The notes below the pieces were generated by a model. That model worked only from the letters and a program-made list of their open reading frames with translations, searched no databases and had not been told where the DNA came from. A stretch of 64,000 nt of DNA, from positions 1 through 64,000 of the forward strand of contig JBMNEQ010000004.1 of assembly GCA_050948865.1 (NCBI GenBank), given 5' to 3'. The translations under genes and the position numbers were made by a program. Below are positions 16,299 through 24,903 of this stretch, piece after piece; the first letter of the stretch is position 1; every line of letters starts with the position of its first letter. The DNA is from SKGN01 sp050948865 (lineage in GTDB: Bacteria; Bacillota_I; Bacilli_A; RF39; UBA660).

Positions 16299-17348
16299 AT
16301 GAAAAAACAAGGTTTTACTCTAATTGAATTACTAGCGGTTATCATGATATTAGGTATAATTTTAGCTATTGCAGTTCCTAATATTGTTGGTTTAATAGAA
16401 AAAACGACAAGAGAAGCTTTTTTACTTGATGCAAAAATGGTTATTAAGGTAATAGAAAACAAGTTATTAGAAAATAAAGATTTTGATCTTTCTTTTTTAA
16501 ATGCAAACAATATCGAAGAGAAGTTAAATATATCTAGAGCTAATTATCAGGAAATAATTTTTGATGAGGATAATGAAGGTAATATTTATGTAAAAATAAT
16601 CGGAAAGAATAAATGGGCTAATTTAACTGCTTGTGGAATTTATAATAAAATGAAAGTAGGAAAAAGTAATGACATAGAATGTGAAGAAATAGAAACTTCC
16701 TTTGTCTGTGGAACTCCAGTTTTACATGGTGATTATGAATATAAAACAGTTTTAATAGGGGATCAATGTTGGTTTAAGGAGAATCTTCGTTATACAAATA
16801 ATGGTTGTTTAAATAATTCATGGTCTAATAATGCTAATGCTTGTATGATTCATACAAAAGAGGATTGTCAAGATTTAGGATCTAATTATTTTTGTAATTG
16901 GGTGGAACCAGAAGAAGTATTATATCAATGGAAGGCAGTAATGAATGAAGATGAAGAAGGAGGTCAAGGACTGTGTCCTAAAGGATGGCATGTTCCAACA
17001 GATAATGAATGGAGAATATTAGAGGCTTTTGTGGATTCAGAGTTCAATAATCCTAATGAGGATGAATGGTCTATAAAAGATCACTATCGAGGTTTTGATG
17101 CTGGTAAAAACTTAAAATCATCTTTATCTTGGAACGGATTAGATGTTTCTGGGTTTAATGCTCTTCCAATTGGTTATCGCACTATATCAGGAGATCTTCA
17201 TATTTCAGGGATAAGTGCTTATTGGTGGACTTCCACAGCTAATAAAGATGTTGCTTTTAAGCGTGATGTACATTCTAATTTTGATAGTATTTATCGTAGT
17301 TTAAATTCACCAGGTTTAGGTTGTTCTGTTCGTTGTTTAAAAAATTAA
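16299..17348 (+). CDS. Prepilin-like FISUMP-domain protein, paralogue 4
   Basis: A 349-residue paralogue. ATG 16299 is chosen because it restores the KKQGFTLIELL prepilin signal of its sisters and has GGGGGT 5 nt upstream; an in-frame TTG at 16287 would add four residues. It is the most diverged stalk (AVPNIVGLIEK; VIENKLLENKDFDLSFLN), yet its cysteine loop NGCLNNSWSNNANACMIH is nearly that of paralogue 2. The FISUMP core is complete: GLCPKGWHVPTDNEW, YWWTSTANKD, GCSVRCLKN. It ends the array and is followed by the yqeG promoter. Confidence 0.85.
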   Translation: MKKQGFTLIELLAVIMILGIILAIAVPNIVGLIEKTTREAFLLDAKMVIKVIENKLLENKDFDLSFLNANNIEEKLNISRANYQEIIFDEDNEGNIYVKIIGKNKWANLTACGIYNKMKVGKSNDIECEEIETSFVCGTPVLHGDYEYKTVLIGDQCWFKENLRYTNNGCLNNSWSNNANACMIHTKEDCQDLGSNYFCNWVEPEEVLYQWKAVMNEDEEGGQGLCPKGWHVPTDNEWRILEAFVDSEFNNPNEDEWSIKDHYRGFDAGKNLKSSLSWNGLDVSGFNALPIGYRTISGDLHISGISAYWWTSTANKDVAFKRDVHSNFDSIYRSLNSPGLGCSVRCLKN

Positions 17349-17395
17349 AAGGGTTAAAGTTAGTCTTTTTTTGTTCTTTAATACAAATGTTTCTC

Positions 17396-17424
17396 TTTAA
17401 AAAAGTTTATTTTCATAGTATAAT
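17396..17424 (+). promoter_or_regulatory. Promoter of yqeG-yqeH
   Basis: A perfect TATAAT (17419-17424) lies 17 nt after TTTAAA (17396-17401), a weak -35, and 22 nt upstream of the yqeG start codon. Confidence 0.55.
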
Positions 17425-17446
17425 GTTGATAATTAGGAGGTTATTT

Positions 17447-17971
17447 ATGTTAGAGAAGTTTATTCCTGATAAATATCAAAAAAGTATTTATACGATTGAT
17501 TATAAAAAACTAAAACGCTCTGGAATAAAGTGTTTATTATTTGATGTTGATAATACCTTAGTTCCTTTACATGTAAAGAAACCTTCTAAGAAGGTAAAAG
17601 ATTTAATTGAACGCTTAAAAGAAATGGGATTTACAGTTATTTTATTATCTAATTCTAATAAATCTCGTTTAAAACCTTTTAAAGAAATACTAGAAGTTGA
17701 TTGTTCAGCTTTATCAATGAAACCTTTTAGTAAAAAATATCGTAAGATTTTAAAAGAATATAAATTTGAACAAACAGAAGTTGCTTCTATTGGTGATCAG
17801 TTACTTACTGATGTTTTTGGAGGTAATAGGATAGGGATTACAACTATCTTAGTTAATCCTATTAGTTTAAAAGATCATTTTTTTACTAAATTTAATAGAT
17901 TGATAGAAAATTATATTATGAAAAAAGCAGCGAGTAAAAAACTTTTTATTAGAGGTGAGTATTATGAATAG
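17447..17971 (+). CDS. yqeG: YqeG-family HAD phosphatase
   Basis: A 174-residue protein. ATG 17447 is chosen over an upstream in-frame start at 17321 because it has AGGAGG at the right distance and gives the family's N-terminus (MLEKFIPDKYQKSIYTIDYK). HAD-IIIA motifs are clear: FDVDNTLVPLH (nucleophile Asp, residue about 34), LLSNSNKSR, and ASIGDQLLTDVFGG with the metal-binding Asp. The physiological substrate of YqeG is unclear. It overlaps yqeH slightly, as in Bacillus where yqeG-yqeH are paired, suggesting a ribosome- or cell-growth-related operon. Confidence 0.9.
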   Translation: MLEKFIPDKYQKSIYTIDYKKLKRSGIKCLLFDVDNTLVPLHVKKPSKKVKDLIERLKEMGFTVILLSNSNKSRLKPFKEILEVDCSALSMKPFSKKYRKILKEYKFEQTEVASIGDQLLTDVFGGNRIGITTILVNPISLKDHFFTKFNRLIENYIMKKAASKKLFIRGEYYE

Positions 17972-18974
17972 AAGGTGTCTTGGTTGTGGAGCTATTTTTC
18001 AAACAGAGAAACCTGAAGTAGAAGGTTATGTTGAATCATCTGTTTATGGAAAAACTTCTATTTGTCGTCGCTGTTTTCGAATTAAAAATTATGGAGATTA
18101 TGTATTTATTAAAAAAGATAATGAAGAATATATAAAAATTTTAAAATATATTAAGAATACTGGTGATTTAGTTTTATATGTTGTTGATTTTTTTAATATT
18201 AATCTTAGTATTAAAGAAATAGGTAAATATTTAAATAATCCCTTAATTTTGATTTTGAATAAAAAGGATTTATTACCTAAAGCAATTAATTTAAAGAGAA
18301 TAAAAGAAACTATTAAAAAAGAAAAATTAAATTTAATTGATATTTTAGTTGTTAGTAGTATTAATAATGATGAATTTAATACTTTATATAAAATTATAAG
18401 AAAAAATCAACAATCTAAAAATGTTTATGTGGTAGGTAATACTAATGCGGGAAAGTCAACTTTAATAAATAAGTTAATGAAAACTTTTTCTAGTTCTAAA
18501 ACTTATATAACAACTAGTCCTTTACCATCAACTACTGTTGATATGATGGAAATTAAGATTAATGATCGTTTAACTTTAATTGATACACCAGGTTTATTAG
18601 ATGAAAGTAATGTTAGTAATGTTCTTGACTTTATGACTTTAAAAAGAGTTCTTCCAAAGAAGGAAATAAAACCAAGAACTTATCAACTTAAAGAAGGGGA
18701 ATCTTTATTAATTGATAATTTAGTTCGACTTGATTATATAGAGGGAAAAAGAAATAGTTTTACTGTTTATATATCTAATGAAGTAACAATAGAGCATTTT
18801 AAAATTGATTCTAGTGATAAATTACAAAGAGAAATTCGTTATCAATTTTTTATTGAAGGAGAAGAAGATATAGTGATTAATGGCTTATGTTTTATTAAAG
18901 TTAGTTTACCAGGAAAGATTAATCTTTATACTAAACCTAAAATAGGAGTTTTTAAACGAGATAAATTAATATAA
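17964..18974 (+). CDS. yqeH: Ribosome biogenesis GTPase YqeH
   Basis: A 336-residue circularly permuted GTPase. The N-terminal treble-clef zinc site is CLGCGAIFQ with CRRCFRIKNYG. The G-motifs then come in permuted order: NKKD (G4), VVSS (G5), GNTNAGKST (G1, residue about 155), then DTPG (G3). Start ATG 17964 is preferred to GTG 17955 because AGAGGTG (17951-17957) then serves as ribosome site. YqeH assists late assembly of the 30S subunit. It overlaps yqeG by 8 nt and ends at a strong shared terminator. Confidence 0.93.
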   Translation: MNRRCLGCGAIFQTEKPEVEGYVESSVYGKTSICRRCFRIKNYGDYVFIKKDNEEYIKILKYIKNTGDLVLYVVDFFNINLSIKEIGKYLNNPLILILNKKDLLPKAINLKRIKETIKKEKLNLIDILVVSSINNDEFNTLYKIIRKNQQSKNVYVVGNTNAGKSTLINKLMKTFSSSKTYITTSPLPSTTVDMMEIKINDRLTLIDTPGLLDESNVSNVLDFMTLKRVLPKKEIKPRTYQLKEGESLLIDNLVRLDYIEGKRNSFTVYISNEVTIEHFKIDSSDKLQREIRYQFFIEGEEDIVINGLCFIKVSLPGKINLYTKPKIGVFKRDKLI

Positions 18975-19001
18975 AAAAATCTCTAATTAAGAGATTTTTT
19001 T
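18973..19001. terminator. Bidirectional terminator between yqeH and rpmB
   Basis: A perfect 12-bp stem (AAAAAAATCTCT with AGAGATTTTTTT, 5-nt loop) has A/T runs on both sides, so it can end yqeH on the plus strand and rpmB on the minus strand. The rpmB stop codon sits in the loop. Confidence 0.85.
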
Positions 19002-19148
19002 CTTGCTTTGACGAGCAGAAATTTTAACTTTTTTACCATTAATAGTTGTCTTTTGTAGATTAGGTTTTTGTTTCTTTTTGGTTGCATTTAAAGCGTGAGA
19101 ACGCTTATTACCAAATAGTGGTTTCTTTTTAACTTGTTCTTTTGTCAT
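18987..19148 (-). CDS. rpmB: Ribosomal protein L28 (short form)
   Basis: A 53-residue protein on the minus strand, ATG at 19148 behind a consensus AAGGAGGAA. The sequence FGNKRSHALNATKKKQKPNL followed by QKTTINGKKVKISARQSKKK is the L28 core (GNxRSHAxNATKRxxxPNLQ...). It is about nine residues shorter than usual: the N-terminus MTKEQVKKKPL lacks the common RxCxxTGK segment, so the cysteines of zinc-binding L28 are absent. L28 belongs to the 50S subunit. It lies alone and opposite to its neighbours, between yqeH and dnaE. Confidence 0.88.
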   Translation of the reverse strand: MTKEQVKKKPLFGNKRSHALNATKKKQKPNLQKTTINGKKVKISARQSKKKIS

Positions 19149-19242
19149 GAAGATTCCTCCTTGTTTTAATCGATAATAAATGTATCATATTGCTTATTTA
19201 AAGTCAAATGTAGTAAAATTAATCTAGTTAGGAGTGATATTT

Positions 19243-22170
19243 TTGATTTATATTCCTTTAAATATTAAAACTAGTTATTCCTTATTATCTAGTTTAAATG
19301 ATATTAAACTCTTAATTAAAAAAGCTAAAGAATATAATTTTCCCGCTCTTGGTATAACAGATTCTAATATGTTTGGAGTTATGGAATTTTATAAAGAATG
19401 TCAAAAAGCTAAAATTAAACCAATCATTGGTTTAGAATTGAAAATTAATAATCTTCCCATCTTACTTTATGCTTTTAATTATCAAGGGTATCAACATCTA
19501 ACTAAATTATTAAGTATTTCTCAAGAAGAAGAAATAACAATAGAAATTTTAAAAAAATATCAAGAAAATATATTTTGTTTATTACCTTATAATTCAATAA
19601 AACTTTATGAAGAAATAAAAGATATTTATTCATTCTTTTATTTAAGTTATTCAAATTTAGAAGAAAGAGATAAATTAAAAGGTTTTAATTCTAAATTAGT
19701 TTTTTCTCAGGAAGTTTTATATTTAGAAAAAGAAGATAATATTTATTTAAAATATTTATATATGATTAAAGATGGTCAAAAAGAAACAGAGATAGATAAT
19801 TATCAAATACCTTTTTTTCATTATTTAAAAACTAAAGAAGAAGTTTTAAAAGTAAGTGTTGAAGAAGATTTAAAAGTGATGGAAGAGATCTATAATTTAA
19901 GTAATCTTGTTTTTCCTTCTAATCAAAACTTATTGCCTAAATACCAACATGAAGGAGGTTATAAGTCTGAAGATTTACTTAGATCATTATGTAAAAAAGG
20001 TTTAGAAAAAAGACTTTCTTTTAAAATAAGTTCCTTTTATATAGAAAGATTAAAATATGAATTATCAATTATTCATAAGATGGGATTTGAAGATTACTTT
20101 TTAGTTGTTTGGGATTATGTAAAATATGCTAAACAAAATAATATTTTAGTCGGTCCTGGAAGGGGAAGTGCAGCAGGTAGTTTAGTTGCTTATTGTCTTG
20201 GAATAACTGATGTTGATCCTATAAAATATAATTTATTGTTTGAACGTTTTTTAAATCCAGAAAGGATCTCGATGCCAGATATTGATCTTGATTTTGAAGC
20301 AACCAGAAGGGAAGAGGTTGTTAATTATATTCTTCATAAATACGGTCTTAAAAAAGCTATGCCAATTATTACTTTTGTTACTTTAAGAGGGCGTCAGGTA
20401 ATTAGAGATGTGGGGCGTATTTTAGAAATTAATCTTCCAGTTATTGATGAATTATGTCATCTAATTAAACCTAATATATCTTTAGAAGAGAATTTAAAAA
20501 ATTATAAAATAAAGGAATTATTAAATCAAGACAAATCTTATTTAAAAATGTATAAAATTGCTTCTAAGTTAGAAGGAATGAAAAGACAAATCTCTCTTCA
20601 TGCAGCGGGAGTAGTTATTTCTAGTGAATATTTAGATGAATATATTCCAATAAAAAAATATAATAATTTTTATGTAACTGGTTATTCAATGGAGCATCTA
20701 GAAGAACTTGGATTATTAAAAATGGATGTTTTAGCTCTTAAAAATCTTACTTTAATGGAAAATGTTTTAATTAATACGAAAATTAATATTAATGATATTC
20801 CGATGGATGATATAAAAACTTTATCTTTATTTAAAGAAGGATTAACAGAAGGAATATTTCAGTTTGAATCTGCGGGAATGAAAAGGTTTATTAAGGAATT
20901 AAAACCAGATAACTTTGAGGAAATTATTGCAGCGATTGCTTTATTTAGACCTGGACCGATGGAAAACATTGAACATTTTATTAAGCGTAAATATGGAAAA
21001 GAAAAGATTGATTATTTTCATCCTCATTTAAAAGATATTTTAAAACCTACTTATGGAATTATTGTTTATCAAGAACAAATCATGCAGATAGCTAATGTTT
21101 TAGCGGGTTATTCTTTAGGGGAAGCGGATATTTTAAGAAAAGCGATGGGAAAAAAAGATAAAGGAATTCTTTTAAAAGAACAAGAAAAGTTTATTAATCA
21201 AAGTATAAAAAGAGGTTATGAAAAAGGATTGGTTATTAGGGTCTTTAATTTAATTTTAAAATTTGCGGGATATGGTTTTAATCGAGCTCATTCTGTAGCT
21301 TATTCAATGATCAGTTATAAAATGGCTTATTTAAAAAAACATTATGCTAAATATTTTATGAGTGCTCTTTTAACTAATGTTTTAGGGAATGAAAATAAAA
21401 CTAAAGAATATATTAATGAATGTAAAATATTAACTATACCTATTTTAAAACCAGATATTAATTTAAGTGATTATCCTTATTTAACAACAGAACTAGGTAT
21501 AAGATTTAGTTTAGGAGCAATTAAAAATGTGGGAGGAGTTGTTTCTAAAGCAATAATTACTGAACGAAAAAAAGGTTTATATGAAGATTTCTTTGATTTT
21601 GTTGTTCGGCTTTATGGAAAGGCTGTTAATAGAAAAATACTAGAGGCCTTAATTGATGCTTCTTGTTTTAATAGTTTTGGTTATAATCATCAAACTTTAC
21701 ATTATAATTTAGAGAAAGCGATAAATTATGCGGAGTTAGTTAATCAAATTAATGAGACTTTAGCTTTAAAACCAGAAATGGAAATAAAAAAGGAATTTAG
21801 TAAAGAAGAAAAATCTAAACGAGAATTAAAAGTATTTGGTTTTTATTTAACTAATCATCCTGTAACTAAGTATAAAAATGTTTTTAATCATTTAATAACG
21901 ATTAATGATATTAAAAAACATTTTGATAAGACTATTTATCTTCTTCTTTATATTGAACGTTATAAAATAGTTATTACTAAAAATCAAGAAAGAATGGCTT
22001 TTATAACAGGCAGTGATGAGTTTGGAATAATAGACTTAATCTTATTTCCTAAGACTTTAGAAAAGTATTCTTTCTTAGAAAAGGGTGATGTTATTAAAGT
22101 TAAAGGACGAGTTGAAAAGAGAATGTCAAAATATCAAATAATTGGGCAAGAAGTAGAAAAGTTGTCTTAA
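19243..22170 (+). CDS. dnaE: DNA polymerase III alpha subunit, DnaE type
   Basis: A 975-residue C-family polymerase. TTG 19243 is preferred (AGGAG 8 nt upstream) over the in-frame GTG at 19234. The N-terminal PHP domain reads IPLNIKTSYSLLSSLNDIK; the usual metal-binding HxH is replaced by NIK, so this PHP site is probably inactive. The palm has GPGRGSAAGSLVAYCLGITD (residue about 305) and the catalytic PDIDLDFE (about 345). The finger and thumb regions follow (LFRPGPMENIEHFIKRKYGK; FNRAHSVAYSMISYKMAY), with a C-terminal OB fold (DLILFPKTLEKY...VIKVKGRVEKR). With PolC in the same window, DnaE probably extends primers and makes much of the lagging strand, as in Bacillus. Confidence 0.93.
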   Translation: MIYIPLNIKTSYSLLSSLNDIKLLIKKAKEYNFPALGITDSNMFGVMEFYKECQKAKIKPIIGLELKINNLPILLYAFNYQGYQHLTKLLSISQEEEITIEILKKYQENIFCLLPYNSIKLYEEIKDIYSFFYLSYSNLEERDKLKGFNSKLVFSQEVLYLEKEDNIYLKYLYMIKDGQKETEIDNYQIPFFHYLKTKEEVLKVSVEEDLKVMEEIYNLSNLVFPSNQNLLPKYQHEGGYKSEDLLRSLCKKGLEKRLSFKISSFYIERLKYELSIIHKMGFEDYFLVVWDYVKYAKQNNILVGPGRGSAAGSLVAYCLGITDVDPIKYNLLFERFLNPERISMPDIDLDFEATRREEVVNYILHKYGLKKAMPIITFVTLRGRQVIRDVGRILEINLPVIDELCHLIKPNISLEENLKNYKIKELLNQDKSYLKMYKIASKLEGMKRQISLHAAGVVISSEYLDEYIPIKKYNNFYVTGYSMEHLEELGLLKMDVLALKNLTLMENVLINTKININDIPMDDIKTLSLFKEGLTEGIFQFESAGMKRFIKELKPDNFEEIIAAIALFRPGPMENIEHFIKRKYGKEKIDYFHPHLKDILKPTYGIIVYQEQIMQIANVLAGYSLGEADILRKAMGKKDKGILLKEQEKFINQSIKRGYEKGLVIRVFNLILKFAGYGFNRAHSVAYSMISYKMAYLKKHYAKYFMSALLTNVLGNENKTKEYINECKILTIPILKPDINLSDYPYLTTELGIRFSLGAIKNVGGVVSKAIITERKKGLYEDFFDFVVRLYGKAVNRKILEALIDASCFNSFGYNHQTLHYNLEKAINYAELVNQINETLALKPEMEIKKEFSKEEKSKRELKVFGFYLTNHPVTKYKNVFNHLITINDIKKHFDKTIYLLLYIERYKIVITKNQERMAFITGSDEFGIIDLILFPKTLEKYSFLEKGDVIKVKGRVEKRMSKYQIIGQEVEKLS

Positions 22171-22173
22171 ATA

Positions 22174-22182
22174 TGATATAAT
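22174..22182 (+). promoter_or_regulatory. Extended -10 promoter before the M23 peptidase genes
   Basis: TGATATAAT is an extended -10 element (TGnTATAAT) without a convincing -35, located 26 nt before the start at 22208. It lies just past the dnaE stop. Confidence 0.45.
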
Positions 22183-22207
22183 TTTCATATATAGACGTGG
22201 TGATAAA

Positions 22208-23671
22208 ATGGGAAAAGTAAAGATAATAATGACAGTTTTAATGACTATGATGTTGTCATTTATTTTAATATTATTTTTTAATTTTAGTGATCAAGTGGTT
22301 TCTGCTCGACCTCAAGAATTATATAAGGTTTATTTAGATGGTCTAGAAATAGGAATTATAAAATCTAAAGGAACTTTAGAAAATTATATTGATAAACAAC
22401 AAAGTGCAGCTAAAAAGAAGTATGGAGTAGACTTTATTTATCCTCCTAATAATTTATATATTGATAAATTTGTTAGTTATGATGAAAAAATATTAACTGA
22501 AGCAGAAGTTTATGAAAAAATTAAAGAAATTAGTCCTTTTACTGTTAAAGGTTATATTATTTCTATTGAAGGGGAAGAAGATGTTAAAAAGATAAATGTT
22601 TTAGATCAAGATTTATTTGTTAATGCTGTTAATACTACAATTCAGGCTTTTGTTTTAAAAGAGGAATATGATAAATTTTTAAATGATGAACAAGAAGAGA
22701 TTAAAACAACAGGACAATTAATTGAAGATTTATATATTGATGAAAAGATTTCTGTTAAAGAAGCTTTTATTCCTGTTGATGAAGAAATTTTTATTGATGA
22801 AAATGAATTATCTCGTTATTTATTATTTGGAACTTTAAAAGAGCAAGATAGTTATGTTGTTCAAGCGGGAGATACTATTGAAGATATTGCTTTTAATCAT
22901 AAATTAGGGGTGGGGGAATTTCTTTTAGTTAATCCTTATTTTACTAGTTCAAATAATTTATTAAGTGAAGGGCAAGTAGTAACAGTCGGTTATATTAATC
23001 CTTTATTTAAGACTGTGGTGGAAAAACATATTGTTGAAGATCAAGTGAAAAAATATCAAACAGAAATTATTTATGATTCTTCTGCTTATTATGGTTCTTC
23101 TTATGTTAAACAAGAAGGTAAAGATGGTCTAGAAAGAGTTGTTCAAAAGATAAAATATGTTAATGGGGAAATAACTAATGCCATATTTCCTAGTTCTGAG
23201 GTGTTAAAGGCTGAGGTTAATGAAATAATTGTTAAAGGAACGAGAACTTCAACTGGAAAAATTGTTGTTAGTGCTGATGGTAATTGGGCTTGGCCAACAA
23301 ATTCTCCTTATATTATATCTAGTACTTATGGTTGGCGTTGGGGGAAAATACATGATGGTAATGATATTTCAGGAACTGGATATGGTTCTCCTATTTATGC
23401 CGCTAATCACGGGGTGGTTTATCAAACAGGAGTTCATAGTTCTCTTGGTAATTATGTTATTTTAAGTCATGAAAATAATTATTATACTGTTTATGCTCAT
23501 TTAGCAAGAATTATTGCTAAAGAAGGGAAAAAGGTTACTCGAGGAGAAGTAATTGGAACAATGGGAAGTAGTGGCTTTTCGACAGGAACTCATTTACATT
23601 TTGCTTCTTATATAGGTGTTCCTTATGCAGCAGGTAGTAAATCATTTGATTCATTATTACTTTATAGATAG
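22208..23671 (+). CDS. LysM-G5-M23 peptidoglycan endopeptidase
   Basis: A 487-residue exported protein. Residues 7-28 are a signal or anchor helix (IIMTVLMTMMLSFILILFF). A 180-residue N-region precedes a LysM motif (VVQAGDTIEDIAFNHKLGVG, from about 216), which binds glycan. A G5-like stretch follows (about 275-345; KVEKH...GERVVQ-type beta repeats). The M23 metallopeptidase domain has HDGNDISG (about 382; zinc His and Asp) and GTHLHFASYIG (about 460). It should cut peptide crosslinks in the wall. It shares an operon with a second M23 protein 9 nt downstream. The layout is like known G5/LysM/M23 proteins of spore formers. Confidence 0.88.
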   Translation: MGKVKIIMTVLMTMMLSFILILFFNFSDQVVSARPQELYKVYLDGLEIGIIKSKGTLENYIDKQQSAAKKKYGVDFIYPPNNLYIDKFVSYDEKILTEAEVYEKIKEISPFTVKGYIISIEGEEDVKKINVLDQDLFVNAVNTTIQAFVLKEEYDKFLNDEQEEIKTTGQLIEDLYIDEKISVKEAFIPVDEEIFIDENELSRYLLFGTLKEQDSYVVQAGDTIEDIAFNHKLGVGEFLLVNPYFTSSNNLLSEGQVVTVGYINPLFKTVVEKHIVEDQVKKYQTEIIYDSSAYYGSSYVKQEGKDGLERVVQKIKYVNGEITNAIFPSSEVLKAEVNEIIVKGTRTSTGKIVVSADGNWAWPTNSPYIISSTYGWRWGKIHDGNDISGTGYGSPIYAANHGVVYQTGVHSSLGNYVILSHENNYYTVYAHLARIIAKEGKKVTRGEVIGTMGSSGFSTGTHLHFASYIGVPYAAGSKSFDSLLLYR

Positions 23672-23680
23672 GATGGTAGA

Positions 23681-24886
23681 ATGAAAAGGTTGTTAGTTGT
23701 TAGTTTTATCTTTTTAATTTTTCTTAATAGTTTATTATTAGGACCTAGTGTTTTAGTTTCTGCTAAAACTATCTATGATTTAGAACAAGAATTACAAAAA
23801 TTAGAGGACGAAGATAAAGAAGTTAAGGGAAAAATTCATAAAACAGAAGCAGAAATTAATCAAATTAAAAATGAAATAAGTCAAATTTATCAAGATATAG
23901 ATCAGATTATTAAGGATATAGAAAGTAAAACTAATGAGATTAAACAATTAGATTTAGATATTTTAGAAAAAGATAAAGAGACAAAAGAAATAATGAATTT
24001 TTTACAAATTTCTAATGTTAATTCTATCTATTTAGAATATATTATGGGGGCTGATACTTTAACTGACTTTATTTATCGTTTTTCTGTAGCTGAACAATTA
24101 ACTAAACATAATACCAAATTAATTGTAGAAATGAATGAGTTGATTAAATTAAATGAACAAAAGAAAATTGAATTAGCGGAAAATAAAATAGAATTAGAAA
24201 AAAAGAAAGTTGCTTTAAATAAGAAAGTTAATTCTTTAGGAAGAGATAAAGATAAACTTTTTGATCATCAATTAAGTGTGGAAGATGAAATAAAAGCCGC
24301 GAAAGAAGTTATTAAATTATATAAAGATGCTGGTTGTGGTTTACATGAAGATATAAACGTTTGTGCTAATCGTTTATTGCCACCAGATACAAGATTTTGG
24401 AGACCTTTAGTTCAAGGATATGTTACCAGTGAATATGGATATCGAAAAAATCCTGTTCATGGTGCTTGGCAACTTCATGATGGAATAGATTTAGGTAATA
24501 AAAGTGGGGATCTTAACACCAAAGTTTATGCAGCTGCAAGAGGAAAGGTCGTAAAAATTGACTATCATTCTTCGATGGGTAATTATATTACTATTCATCA
24601 TAATATTAATGGTCAAACCTATACAACTCAATATTTACATTTAAAAACAGGTTCTATTCAGGTTAAAGTTGGGGAACTGGTTACTAAAAATACCTTTATA
24701 GCAATCATGGGAAACACTGGAAACTCCACCGGGGCTCATCTTCATTTTTCTGTCGCAACAGGTTTATATTTTAAAGATTATTTATATGATGGTTTTCGTC
24801 AGCGAGTTTTTGATCCTCGAAAGGTTGTTAATTTTCCTAGTGGAATCTATAATTATTGGTATGATCGAGTAAGTTTTTATAATTAA
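23681..24886 (+). CDS. Coiled-coil M23 peptidase (PcsB/EnvC-like)
   Basis: A 401-residue exported protein with a signal peptide (MKRLLVVSFIFLIFLNSLLL...VSAKT, cut near residue 28). A long coiled coil (about 30-215, heptads of E, K, I and L) is followed by a C-terminal M23 domain with QLHDGIDLGNKSG (about 265) and TGAHLHFSVATG (about 352). Such coiled-coil M23 enzymes are usually controlled by FtsEX or similar division complexes, the coil holding the enzyme inactive until triggered. The zinc ligands are intact, so it should be active. Cys residues in CGLHEDINVC near residue 225 may form a disulfide. The M23 gene upstream is in the same operon. Confidence 0.85.
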   Translation: MKRLLVVSFIFLIFLNSLLLGPSVLVSAKTIYDLEQELQKLEDEDKEVKGKIHKTEAEINQIKNEISQIYQDIDQIIKDIESKTNEIKQLDLDILEKDKETKEIMNFLQISNVNSIYLEYIMGADTLTDFIYRFSVAEQLTKHNTKLIVEMNELIKLNEQKKIELAENKIELEKKKVALNKKVNSLGRDKDKLFDHQLSVEDEIKAAKEVIKLYKDAGCGLHEDINVCANRLLPPDTRFWRPLVQGYVTSEYGYRKNPVHGAWQLHDGIDLGNKSGDLNTKVYAAARGKVVKIDYHSSMGNYITIHHNINGQTYTTQYLHLKTGSIQVKVGELVTKNTFIAIMGNTGNSTGAHLHFSVATGLYFKDYLYDGFRQRVFDPRKVVNFPSGIYNYWYDRVSFYN

Positions 24887-24903
24887 AGAAAGAAGATGGT
24901 GTT

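Noticed and set aside
12968..17348. Diversity-generating retroelement acting on the FISUMP array
   Set aside because: The lectin-like tips would suit it, but no reverse transcriptase and no template repeat with adenine-specific differences are seen in the window.
17321..17446. Longer N-terminus of YqeG
   Set aside because: It would overlap the previous gene and the TATAAT promoter; the start at 17447 has a consensus ribosome site.
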